Shown: piece by piece, positions 44,958 to 52,931 of the stretch
How positions within the stretch are numbered: position 1 is the stretch's first letter
Layout of the letters: each line of letters starts with the position of its first letter
DNA from: Acidobacteriaceae bacterium
Lineage (GTDB): Bacteria > Acidobacteriota > Terriglobia > Terriglobales > Acidobacteriaceae
Length of the DNA: 64,000 nucleotides
Assembly: GCA_027452245.1 (NCBI GenBank)
Contig: DAIDGW010000220.1
Coordinates: forward strand, 1-64,000
Reading direction: 5' to 3'
Made by a program: the position numbers and the translations under genes
The notes under the pieces: model-generated
What the model was told of the DNA's origin: nothing
The model's input: the letters and a program-made list of their open reading frames with translations, nothing else
The model's database searches: none

Positions 44958-46697
44958 TTACACTTCTGCTAATTCTTCCTCGAGCAGTTGTTTGTTGTAG
45001 AGATCCATGTAGTAGCCGTTGCGGGCCAACAGTTCGTCATGCGTGCCGATTTCGACAATGCGTCCGCCGTGCAAAACGGCTATGCGGTCTGCGTTACGAA
45101 CGGTCGAGACGCGGTGGGAAATAAAGATGGTCGTGCGGCCTTCCATCATGGTGCGGAGATGATTCAGGATCTTGTCTTCGGTTTGCGTGTCGACGCTGGA
45201 GAGCGCGTCATCGAGGATGAGGATTCGAGGATTTCGAATGAGCGCGCGTGAGATGGCTGTCCGCTGCTTCTGTCCTCCGGAGAGCGTGATGCCGCGCTCA
45301 CCAACCAGAGATCCATAACTTTCGGGAAAGCTCTCAATATCGGCGGCAATGTTGGCCGCTTCAGCGGCGTCGTGAATCTGGTCGTCTGTAGCCGACTCGA
45401 CGCCCAGGGCGATGTTTTCGCGGATCCGCTCGCTGAAGAGAAAAGTCTCCTGCGGCACGAATCCGATGTTCTTGCGCAGAGTAGCAAGGCAGAAATCGCG
45501 AATCGGATGCCCGTCAATCAGCACCGTTCCCGGTTCGGCGTCATAGATTCGCGGAATCAGATTAACGAGTGTTGTTTTGCCCGAACCGGTTGGCCCTACG
45601 ATGGCGAGGCTGGTTCCTGCCGGAATTATCAGATCGACATTATGCAGAACCTGGTTTCCATCGTAGGAAAAATTCAGGTTGCGGAACTGGATCTCTCCAC
45701 GAATCGGCAATTCGCGGGCCCCAGGCCCATCTTTGATTTCCGGTTCTTCCTGAAGGATCTCGTTGAGCCGCACAAGCGAAGCCGTGCCCCGCTGGAAAAT
45801 GTTTACTACCCACCCCAAGGCAATAACGGGCCAGGTGAGTTGCATCATGTAAGTGAGGAATTCTGCGAATTCGCCAGTAGTGAGCCGATGCTGGATGACT
45901 TCGCGTCCCCCAAGCCACAGAACTAACGCGGTCGCGATCCCGAGCATCAGTTCCAGGGTCGGCCACAACATGCCCATGAGTCGGACCAGTTTGAGGCTTC
46001 GCGAGATGTATTCCTGATTTGCACTTTCAAACTGCTCGATTTCTGCTTGCTCTTGTACATACGCGCGGACCACGCGTACTCCGGAGAAGTTCTCCTGTGC
46101 ACGTGCGGAAATGTCGGAGAACATGGCCTGAATCCGCTCAAAGCGTTCGTGAATGCGGCGGCCGAAGTATTGAATTACGATGCTCGCGACTGGCAGCGGC
46201 AAGAAGGTGTAGAACGTGAGCTTGGGGCTCAGCCGTACCATGAATGCTAAGGCGGCGAGGGTGAACACAATCGTGTTCGCCGAATACATGATGGCCGGGC
46301 CGAGCAGCATCCGGACCGCGTTTAAATCATTGGTCGCTCGAGCCATCACGTCCCCGGTGCGGACGCGCTGGTAATAGGAATAGGCGAGTGTTTCAAGTCG
46401 CGCGAACAGGTCGTTGCGAAGGTCGAATTCGATGTCGCGCGAGATGCCGATGAGGATCCAGCGCGTCAGGAACATGAAGGTGGCGCGTACAGCGAAGACG
46501 GCCAGCAACTCTCCCGCGAAGACGGCGAGAGCGTGCCGCGTGACGCCCGAACTCAATGCGTCGATCGCATTCTTGATGATCAGGGGAAATAATACCCAGG
46601 CGGCGTTATTGGCCAGAACGCACAGTGTGCCCGCGAGGTACCCCCAGCGGTAACGCTTCATGTAGGGCAGCAGCGGGCGCAATCTCTTAGGAAACAT
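44958..46697 (-). CDS. ABC exporter, fused permease-ATPase (MsbA-like)
   Basis: 579 residues: six transmembrane helices (about residues 18-300), then the nucleotide-binding domain with Walker A GPTGSGKTT, Q-loop FVPQETFLF, signature LSGGQKQR, Walker B ILILDDALSSVD and switch His in FISHRVST. Works as a homodimer or heterodimer exporting lipids, drugs or peptides. Substrate unknown. Downstream is the methyltransferase at 44876. Confidence 0.95.
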   Translation of the reverse strand: MFPKRLRPLLPYMKRYRWGYLAGTLCVLANNAAWVLFPLIIKNAIDALSSGVTRHALAVFAGELLAVFAVRATFMFLTRWILIGISRDIEFDLRNDLFARLETLAYSYYQRVRTGDVMARATNDLNAVRMLLGPAIMYSANTIVFTLAALAFMVRLSPKLTFYTFLPLPVASIVIQYFGRRIHERFERIQAMFSDISARAQENFSGVRVVRAYVQEQAEIEQFESANQEYISRSLKLVRLMGMLWPTLELMLGIATALVLWLGGREVIQHRLTTGEFAEFLTYMMQLTWPVIALGWVVNIFQRGTASLVRLNEILQEEPEIKDGPGARELPIRGEIQFRNLNFSYDGNQVLHNVDLIIPAGTSLAIVGPTGSGKTTLVNLIPRIYDAEPGTVLIDGHPIRDFCLATLRKNIGFVPQETFLFSERIRENIALGVESATDDQIHDAAEAANIAADIESFPESYGSLVGERGITLSGGQKQRTAISRALIRNPRILILDDALSSVDTQTEDKILNHLRTMMEGRTTIFISHRVSTVRNADRIAVLHGGRIVEIGTHDELLARNGYYMDLYNKQLLEEELAEV

Positions 46698-46732
46698 GCA
46701 GTTGGACTAGATGAGATTCTAGCAGGAGAGGT

Positions 46733-46939
46733 TCAAGATTTCGTGTGATCCGAAAGGTGCGGCGGAAGGGCGAATGAGTCGCCCGTGCGGCGGGGCGTTC
46801 TTGCCGGCTGTTGCGGGGCTCGTTCCGTCTCCACGTCGTGACCGAAGGCTATTATGGACAACGCCAACAATATCAGCGACCACGCTGCAAAGAGCATCCA
46901 ACTGGCTTCGAGGAGGTAGAACACAGCGTCTTCAGACAT
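46733..46939 (-). CDS. Small single-helix membrane protein
   Basis: 68 residues. One hydrophobic helix near the N-terminus (residues about 8-32), then an Arg/Pro-rich cytoplasmic-type tail. AGGGCA precedes the ATG. Located 36 bases upstream of the ABC exporter on the same strand. Could be a real micro-protein or chance; no family. Confidence 0.4.
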   Translation of the reverse strand: MSEDAVFYLLEASWMLFAAWSLILLALSIIAFGHDVETERAPQQPARTPRRTGDSFALPPHLSDHTKS

Positions 46940-47022
46940 AAATCTGTTGCCCTAGGACAAAGACGCGAGAACCCACGAGTTCCCGCGCCCGGAAGCATAA
47001 GACTTCTGGTCCCACCTATGAA

Positions 47023-47511
47023 CTAGTCTGACGGCGGAGCCGCACTCTGCTGGTTCATATGCCGCTGCATGCGAGCCTGGCGATTGGCTTCGAACTGATT
47101 CAGCTTCTGCTGTTGATCGGGCGTCAGAATCTGATACAGCTCAGAGTGGATGCGGGTCTTAGCAATCAGCAGCTGTGTCTGTGCCTGTTGCGCTTGAGCC
47201 GCGATTGCAGCCACCTTGGCCTCGTCAAAGGTACCCTGCTCATACGGTTTGAGCTGCTGTTCGGTCTGGCGGATCTGCTGCAGCAATGGCCGCAGATTGG
47301 GCATCTCCTTCTGCAGGATCCCTTTGGCCTGGGTCATTTGCGCATCGGTTAGGCCGAGCATGTCGCTATAAAAGCCGAGCATATGGCCGAAATGCCCCAT
47401 ACCGCCGGGTCCTGCGGGCGGGCCCGCATCGGGCGTTTGTGATTGAGCAATGGCTGAGCCCAGCACAACTGCCAGAGCTGCAACCAGAAAGCGATACTGA
47501 ATGGATCTCAT
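47023..47511 (-). CDS. Spy/CpxP-like periplasmic protein (LTxxQ)
   Basis: 162 residues with a signal peptide ending at AIAQS. The mature part is Gly/Met/Pro-rich, then helical with LTxxQ-type motifs LTDAQ and LTPDQ, the mark of Spy/CpxP/ZraP-family chaperones or metal-stress sensors. It faces a regulator-kinase pair across a 232-base divergent promoter holding a CpxR-like box, so it is the likely auxiliary inhibitor or target of that system. Confidence 0.88.
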   Translation of the reverse strand: MRSIQYRFLVAALAVVLGSAIAQSQTPDAGPPAGPGGMGHFGHMLGFYSDMLGLTDAQMTQAKGILQKEMPNLRPLLQQIRQTEQQLKPYEQGTFDEAKVAAIAAQAQQAQTQLLIAKTRIHSELYQILTPDQQQKLNQFEANRQARMQRHMNQQSAAPPSD

Positions 47512-47585
47512 GATCCCTCCTGCATACGGCCACTAAGAGCCTGAATTGCGTACCCTGATGAAAACACGACCGCCTGAAAATGGGG

Positions 47586-47622
47586 GTAAAAAGTCGGTCA
47601 AACGGAGTAAAGTTTTGTCAAA
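47586..47622 (+). promoter_or_regulatory. Tandem CpxR-like box
   Basis: GTAAA-N6-GTCAAA at 47586-47602 and GTAAA-N5-GTCAAA at 47607-47622: two copies 20-21 bases apart (two helical turns). Each resembles the enterobacterial CpxR site GTAAA-N(4-8)-GTAAA. Lies between the Spy-like gene and the regulator gene and could control both. Confidence 0.6.
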
Positions 47623-47743
47623 CAAAGCTCGTGGAGTCACAGGCACCAAAGCTCCTCTCGATCGTGAATGTGGGGTGCAAGGGCAGCCTGAACCCATGGT
47701 ATTTGCAAATCTTTACAGCCTGTTGTCGTTTTTGTGATGCACA

Positions 47744-48475
47744 ATGATGGCGGGCAAACGTATGGAACGGATTCTTGTCATCGACGACGATGTCGAGCTT
47801 TGCAGCCTTGTGAAAGAATACTTGCAGGCTGAGGGCTTTACGATCGAGTGCGTGCATGATGGTGAAACCGGCCTGCAGAAAGCCAATGCGGGCGGTTATC
47901 TGTTGGTAGTGCTGGATGTAATGTTGCCGGGCATTAATGGCTTTGAGGTATTGCGCCGCGTCCGTGCGACTTCGCGCCTGCCCGTATTGCTGCTGACTGC
48001 GCGCGGCGAGGATGTGGACCGCATCGTGGGACTGGAAATTGGCGCTGACGATTATCTTCCGAAGCCATTTAACCCGCGGGAATTGGTAGCGCGGATTCGC
48101 GCCATCCTGCGTCGCACAACCGCCGAAGGGAAGCAAATGCCTTCGGCGCCTGATGTTGTGCGGGTTGGTGAAATTGAGCTTGATCCCGCGACACGAACCG
48201 TTCGCCGCGCCGGAGAACCCGTCGACCTGACCTCTGTTGAGTTTAATCTCCTGGAGGTGCTGCTGCGCGAGGCCGGACGGGTTGTCCCGCGGGAGAGACT
48301 AGTGAATGCTGTGCTCAGCCGCAAGTTCTCGCCCTTCGATCGCAGCATCGATATGCATGTGAGCAAGGTCCGTAAGAAGCTGGGGGATACGGATACGGAT
48401 GAGCACATCAAGACGGTGCGTGGCGTCGGCTACATCTTCGCGCGGCCGAGGGAGGATTCGAAAGCCCTGTCATGA
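47744..48475 (+). CDS. OmpR-family response regulator (CpxR-like)
   Basis: 243 residues. Receiver with DDD acidic cluster (residues 13-16 region), phospho-Asp in VLDVMLPG, Thr in LLTARG and Lys in PKPFNP; winged-helix trans_reg_C domain from about residue 145 (TSVEFNLLEVLLREAG; VRGVGYIF). Start could be 47744, 47747 or 47762. Overlaps the kinase gene by ATGA. Probably binds the box at 47586. Confidence 0.93.
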   Translation: MMAGKRMERILVIDDDVELCSLVKEYLQAEGFTIECVHDGETGLQKANAGGYLLVVLDVMLPGINGFEVLRRVRATSRLPVLLLTARGEDVDRIVGLEIGADDYLPKPFNPRELVARIRAILRRTTAEGKQMPSAPDVVRVGEIELDPATRTVRRAGEPVDLTSVEFNLLEVLLREAGRVVPRERLVNAVLSRKFSPFDRSIDMHVSKVRKKLGDTDTDEHIKTVRGVGYIFARPREDSKALS

Positions 48476-49875
48476 AGACGCTCTTTTTCAGGATTTTTTT
48501 CTCATTCTGGCTGGCCTTGGCGCTGTTTGTGGTGCTGGCAATTCTGGTGACACTGGCCTTTCGTCCACGGAGCTCCACGTGGGAAGCGCTGCGTACTACC
48601 GTGCTTAACGACGCGGTAAATGCCTACGAGGAAGGCGGAGAGCGGGCAGTACGGGAGTACCTGCAGGGGGTTGAGGCCACCCAGCACGTCCGGGTTTATC
48701 TGTTCGATGAGAACCGCGATGAACTTTCGGGACGGGCCGCTCCCGACTGGGCCTTGCGGATCGCGTCAGGTGGTCCCAGGGCGCCACATGATGGCTTCAT
48801 CTTTCCGACGCCCCAGGTGCAGCGCGATTCGCGTGCTTCATCTGATGGCAAGCATCGTTACACAATCGTTCTGGGGCTGCCCCCGGGGCCGAGGGTATTC
48901 TTTGGTCCGCGAGGCATGCCAGTACCGGGACTGCTGATTGCTGTGCTTTCCTCAGGGTTGGTCTGCTACTTCCTTTCCTGGTACCTGACCAAGCCCATCG
49001 TTCGACTGCGGACGGCAACCCGGCAGTTGGCAGCCGGTGATCTTTCAGCACGGACTGGGGCTCCGGCCAATACCCGGCGCGACGAAGTTGCCGGGCTAAT
49101 GCGCGATTTCGATACGATGGCAGAGCGATTGGAATCGCTGGTGAAGGCGCAGTCGCGCTTGCTCAATGATATTTCCCATGAACTGCGATCACCGCTGGCG
49201 CGGTTGAACGTTGCCCTGGGTTTGGCAAGACAGCGCGCCAACTCGGAAAGCATACCGATGCTCGATCGCATTGAACTGGAAGCTACGCGGCTGAACGAGC
49301 TTATCGGCAGAATTCTGACGTTGGCGCGCCTGGAAGATGGCGAGCAGCACGTTGCACAAAGTCCGGTACCGCTCGATGAGCTAGTTGTGACAGTTGCTGA
49401 AGATGCAGAGTTTGAAGCCCAGGCACGCCATTGCCATGTGGAGACTTTCATTCCCGAGGGGGAGTGGGAGGTGCGCGGAGATCCGTCTCTGCTGCATAGT
49501 GCGGTTGAGAACGTGGTTCGGAATGCGATTCGCTATACCGGCGAGGGAACCACCGTTGGGATCCATCTGGAGCGGGAGGTGCGCAATCTGGCTGAGGCTG
49601 TGATTCGAATCACCGATTGCGGCGCGGGGGTTCCGCCGCAGGAACTCGACAAGCTGTTTCAACCCTTTTACCGTCTCGATGATGCGCGTGGACGGAATAC
49701 AGGGGGCGTAGGCTTGGGACTGGCAATTACGGAACGGGCCGTCCGGTTCCATGGCGGCAAGGTGTCGGCCTCCAATCGGAGAGAAGGAGGACTGGCTGTC
49801 GATATCCGCCTGCCCCTCATTCCCAAGTCGGCTAGCTCCCAACTGGTGCAGTCAACGGCTGCAGTCCAGGTGTGA
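48472..49875 (+). CDS. Sensor histidine kinase (CpxA-like)
   Basis: 467 residues. N-terminal helix (about 5-27), a periplasmic loop of about 115 residues, a second helix (about 145-165), HAMP (KPIVRLRTATRQLAAGDLSA), HisKA with His in LLNDISHELRSPLARL, and HATPase with N-box NVVRNAIRYT and GVGLGLAI. Translationally coupled to the regulator. The domain order and Spy-like neighbour match the CpxPRA envelope-stress system. Confidence 0.93.
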   Translation: MKTLFFRIFFSFWLALALFVVLAILVTLAFRPRSSTWEALRTTVLNDAVNAYEEGGERAVREYLQGVEATQHVRVYLFDENRDELSGRAAPDWALRIASGGPRAPHDGFIFPTPQVQRDSRASSDGKHRYTIVLGLPPGPRVFFGPRGMPVPGLLIAVLSSGLVCYFLSWYLTKPIVRLRTATRQLAAGDLSARTGAPANTRRDEVAGLMRDFDTMAERLESLVKAQSRLLNDISHELRSPLARLNVALGLARQRANSESIPMLDRIELEATRLNELIGRILTLARLEDGEQHVAQSPVPLDELVVTVAEDAEFEAQARHCHVETFIPEGEWEVRGDPSLLHSAVENVVRNAIRYTGEGTTVGIHLEREVRNLAEAVIRITDCGAGVPPQELDKLFQPFYRLDDARGRNTGGVGLGLAITERAVRFHGGKVSASNRREGGLAVDIRLPLIPKSASSQLVQSTAAVQV

Positions 49876-50259
49876 GAATTAGAGGATATTTTTGGAGGTC
49901 ATCCTCAGCCCAGGTTTTAGTCAATATGGAGTCACCGGTTCCAGTGCGCTGGCCGTGGGTTAGGCGGAAGGCCTGCGCCTCCCAGGGATATTGGCCCGAT
50001 GGTTCACGCGTTGGCCTTGCGCCATTTCCGGCGTTTTGAACATTCCGTCTGCGACACTGTCCCTCTCTCGATGGCTGACGAAGGCAACTCGGGAAGATGG
50101 TTGAAGGTTCCAATAAGTCTTGTGGAAGTTTGCTCTTCCCGCACTTTCCTGATACACAAATGAGGTACATTTTCACGTCTGGTTAAGGTAGCAGACGGGT
50201 CCGGGACGGTCTTCCCGGACTGAGGGTGTTAGTTCGTCTACAGGGAGAGAAGCTGAAGA
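49876..50259. other. Intergenic region with leader hairpin
   Basis: 384 bases with no supported gene. A hairpin GTCCGGGA / TCCCGGAC with loop CGGTCT lies at 50199-50220, 39 bases before the next ATG. It has no T-run and may be a leader structure or weak terminator of the kinase message. Confidence 0.4.
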
Positions 50260-51555
50260 ATGTCGAAGAGATTCACATGGCTGATGGGGCTGGGAGTGTT
50301 AGTTTCGATTGCGTTGCTTGTGGCGTGCAGCGGCAATTATCTGGCATATAACGATGGCGTCCTGGTGGTTCCCAGCTTGGGCTCGTCGGTGGTAGAAAGC
50401 TTCACTTTCGATCTTGCTACCGGCGCGTCACAGATGCTGGGTACCAATCCAGTAATTCCCGGACCACCGGATCAGGGCGCAATGACCTCTGTGCTGCTGA
50501 GTCCCTCGGGCAATTACGCATTCATGACCACGACGCACGTGCTCAACTCCGGGGCGGACCCCTGCACGCGCAGCAGTGCCATAGCTACTTTTGCGCTCAA
50601 GTACGATGGCACGATGACCACCATCGGGCAGCAGCACTTGAACAATTTTCAGGGAGCATCGGTTATACCAGTCGCGCTGGCTATCAACGGAACCGGCAAC
50701 CTGCTGTTCGTTGCCGATGCGGCCACGTGCATCTACAACCCTTCAACTAAAGCGACCACCGTGGTGCCGGGTTCGATATCGGTGCTTTCGGTGGGATCGG
50801 GTGCATCACTGACGGAAGTTTCCGGTTCTCCGTTTCCTGTACCGGCGAACAATATGTCGGGGAACATTACGGCGAATCCGCTCTCATTGGCTCTTTCACA
50901 CATTGGGTATCCTACGGCTCCCGCGGAATGCTGGCAGAATACCCCGCCGAAGGCTCAGTACCTGTACGTGGCCGACGAGGAAGGAAATGACGTCGTTCCC
51001 TTTACAGTGAGTTCGTCCGGCGCTTTGACTCCAATCGCATTGCCTGCCAATCAGATCGGGTATCCAACCGGAGCTAATCCGTATGGGATCAAAGTAGACC
51101 CGTGCAATCGCTTTGTTTTTGTGGGGAACTTTGGTTCAAACAATGTAAGCGCTTTCCAGATTTGCAACCGGATCGGGTTTGGCAACTGCGAAGTCAATGA
51201 TTGGACACTGTTGCCTGTGACCGGGTCGCCATTCATCGCAGGAACGCAGCCTGGACCTCTGGTTGTCGATCCATTCGGTTTTTATCTTTACCAGCTCGAC
51301 ATGGGATCGAATCAGATTTCTGCTTTCAAAATAGGACAGACTACCGGCTCGCTGAGTCCATTGAGCCCAGCGACGTACGCCGCAGGGCAGGGATCGGTTT
51401 CCATTGCCATTCGGGGAGATTCGAGTTGGCTGTTCGTGACGAACTATACGGCGGCAACAGTTTCGCAGTATGGCGTCAATCCTCAGACCGGAAACTTGCT
51501 TCCCGCTACTCCGATTCAAACGGATGCCTATCCGTATGGGGTAGCGGTTCGATAA
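50260..51555 (+). CDS. Beta-propeller lipoprotein (lactonase-like, PF10282)
   Basis: 431 residues. Lipoprotein signal with lipobox LVAC (Cys23). The rest is repeated propeller blades with phrases such as GNLLFVADAAT, YLYVADEEGNDVVPFTVS, GIKVDPCNRFVFVGNFGSNN and SWLFVTNYTAATVSQY, typical of YncE/6-phosphogluconolactonase-like surface proteins. AGGGAGAGAAG precedes the ATG. A terminator follows at 51572. Probably non-enzymatic or of unknown enzymatic role. Confidence 0.88.
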   Translation: MSKRFTWLMGLGVLVSIALLVACSGNYLAYNDGVLVVPSLGSSVVESFTFDLATGASQMLGTNPVIPGPPDQGAMTSVLLSPSGNYAFMTTTHVLNSGADPCTRSSAIATFALKYDGTMTTIGQQHLNNFQGASVIPVALAINGTGNLLFVADAATCIYNPSTKATTVVPGSISVLSVGSGASLTEVSGSPFPVPANNMSGNITANPLSLALSHIGYPTAPAECWQNTPPKAQYLYVADEEGNDVVPFTVSSSGALTPIALPANQIGYPTGANPYGIKVDPCNRFVFVGNFGSNNVSAFQICNRIGFGNCEVNDWTLLPVTGSPFIAGTQPGPLVVDPFGFYLYQLDMGSNQISAFKIGQTTGSLSPLSPATYAAGQGSVSIAIRGDSSWLFVTNYTAATVSQYGVNPQTGNLLPATPIQTDAYPYGVAVR

Positions 51556-51571
51556 CTGAGCGATAAGGCAT

Positions 51572-51602
51572 GGGTTGTCGGTTTTCTCGGCAGCGACAAC
51601 CC
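51572..51602 (+). terminator. Rho-independent terminator
   Basis: Stem GGGTTGTCG / CGACAACCC with a 13-base loop, followed by TTCTTCTCT, 17 bases after the propeller-lipoprotein stop. Confidence 0.7.
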
Positions 51603-51628
51603 TTCTTCTCTGAACGCATCTTAGGTGG

Positions 51629-52918
51629 GTGTCAAATTCGGACCTTACCTCCATTCTGCTTATTCTCCTGCTCTTGGTGGGATTAGCACAGTCATTGGGT
51701 TGGCTTTTTGCGCGCCTGCGGCAACCCAAGGTTGTGGGAGAGATTCTGGCCGGTGTCGTTCTTGGGCCTGTCGTTGTGGGCCGTTTTGGAGCTGGAGCGC
51801 GATTGCTGGCGGCTACCCAGCATCATGGCAACATCCTCAACTTCGTTTACTGGCTTGGGTTATTGCTCCTGATGTTTCTTTCGGGCGCCGAAACGCAGCA
51901 GCTCTTTACGCGGTCTGAGCGGCGCGAAGTCGGCTGGCTCACCGTGGTTGGAACCGGCATGCCATTTGTCGCAGGTCTGATTGCAGGTCCATGGCTCATT
52001 CGCCCGTCGTTGGCAGGACCGAATGGCGGTCGAGCATCTCTGATCATCATTCTCGCGGTCGGCGTCGCAGTGACCTCCGTCCCTGTAGTCTCAAAGATCT
52101 TTGCCGATCTCAAGATTCTACACACGCGGTTTGCCCGGCTTGTTTTGGGGGTAGCAGTGCTGGAAGATGTGGTGCTCTGGCTAGCACTGGCGCTAGCAAC
52201 GGCCTTGGCGGGGAAGGCATCGCTGAGTCCATCTCAAGTGGCATTACACCTGGGAGCGACAGTCGCATTCTTTGCTTTGGGGCTGACGATTGTTCCCCGG
52301 ATTATCAAGCGTATCAACAAGTCACGGCTTAACTTCCTGGCGAAGGAAGCTCCCGTCGCATATGCGCTTGCCGTTTTATTTCTCTACTGTGTGGTGGCCG
52401 GAGCTCTCGATGTGAGTCTGGTATTTGCGGCATTTCTCGCCGGTTTTGCAGTGGTCCACAAGAAACGGCGGCTGTTTGCAGACGCCTTGGGAGCCATTGG
52501 TAAGGTGTCGTTCGCGTTCTTCATTCCAGTGTATTTTGCGATTGTTGGGCTGAAGCTGGATCTGATTCGAGGAGTCTCTCTTTGGATGATTGCTGCGTTC
52601 CTGGCAGGCAGTTGCCTCGTGAAACTCATCTCCGTGATGCTAGCAGGGCGGTTTGCCGGATTCCGCGGACTGGATTTAATTAATCTGGCGATCACAACAA
52701 ACGCACGTGGCGGGCCCGGGATTGTTCTGGCCAGCGTGGCATTCGATGCTGGCATCATCAGTCCAAAGTTTTACACCACGCTTGTCGTGGCCGCGGTCCT
52801 AACATCGCAACTTGCCGGCGCGTGGCTGGACTATGTGCTCCGTAAGGGCTGGCCGCTGCTCGAGCCCCCTCCATTGGAAGGTTCTGTTGAGTCCGCCGAA
52901 GGATTGTCGGCCGCCTAA
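51629..52918 (+). CDS. Kef-type cation:proton antiporter (CPA2)
   Basis: 429 residues, about 12 transmembrane helices, Na_H_Exchanger domain throughout. Features: RLRQPKVVGEILAGVVLGP near the start, LEDVVLWLALALA, and TNARGGPGIVLASVAFDAG near the end. No TrkA-N regulatory domain. Start is GTG at 51629 with AGGTGG close upstream. Exchanges K+ or Na+ for protons at the inner membrane. Confidence 0.93.
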   Translation: MSNSDLTSILLILLLLVGLAQSLGWLFARLRQPKVVGEILAGVVLGPVVVGRFGAGARLLAATQHHGNILNFVYWLGLLLLMFLSGAETQQLFTRSERREVGWLTVVGTGMPFVAGLIAGPWLIRPSLAGPNGGRASLIIILAVGVAVTSVPVVSKIFADLKILHTRFARLVLGVAVLEDVVLWLALALATALAGKASLSPSQVALHLGATVAFFALGLTIVPRIIKRINKSRLNFLAKEAPVAYALAVLFLYCVVAGALDVSLVFAAFLAGFAVVHKKRRLFADALGAIGKVSFAFFIPVYFAIVGLKLDLIRGVSLWMIAAFLAGSCLVKLISVMLAGRFAGFRGLDLINLAITTNARGGPGIVLASVAFDAGIISPKFYTTLVVAAVLTSQLAGAWLDYVLRKGWPLLEPPPLEGSVESAEGLSAA

Positions 52919-52931
52919 GAATTTGCTGAAA

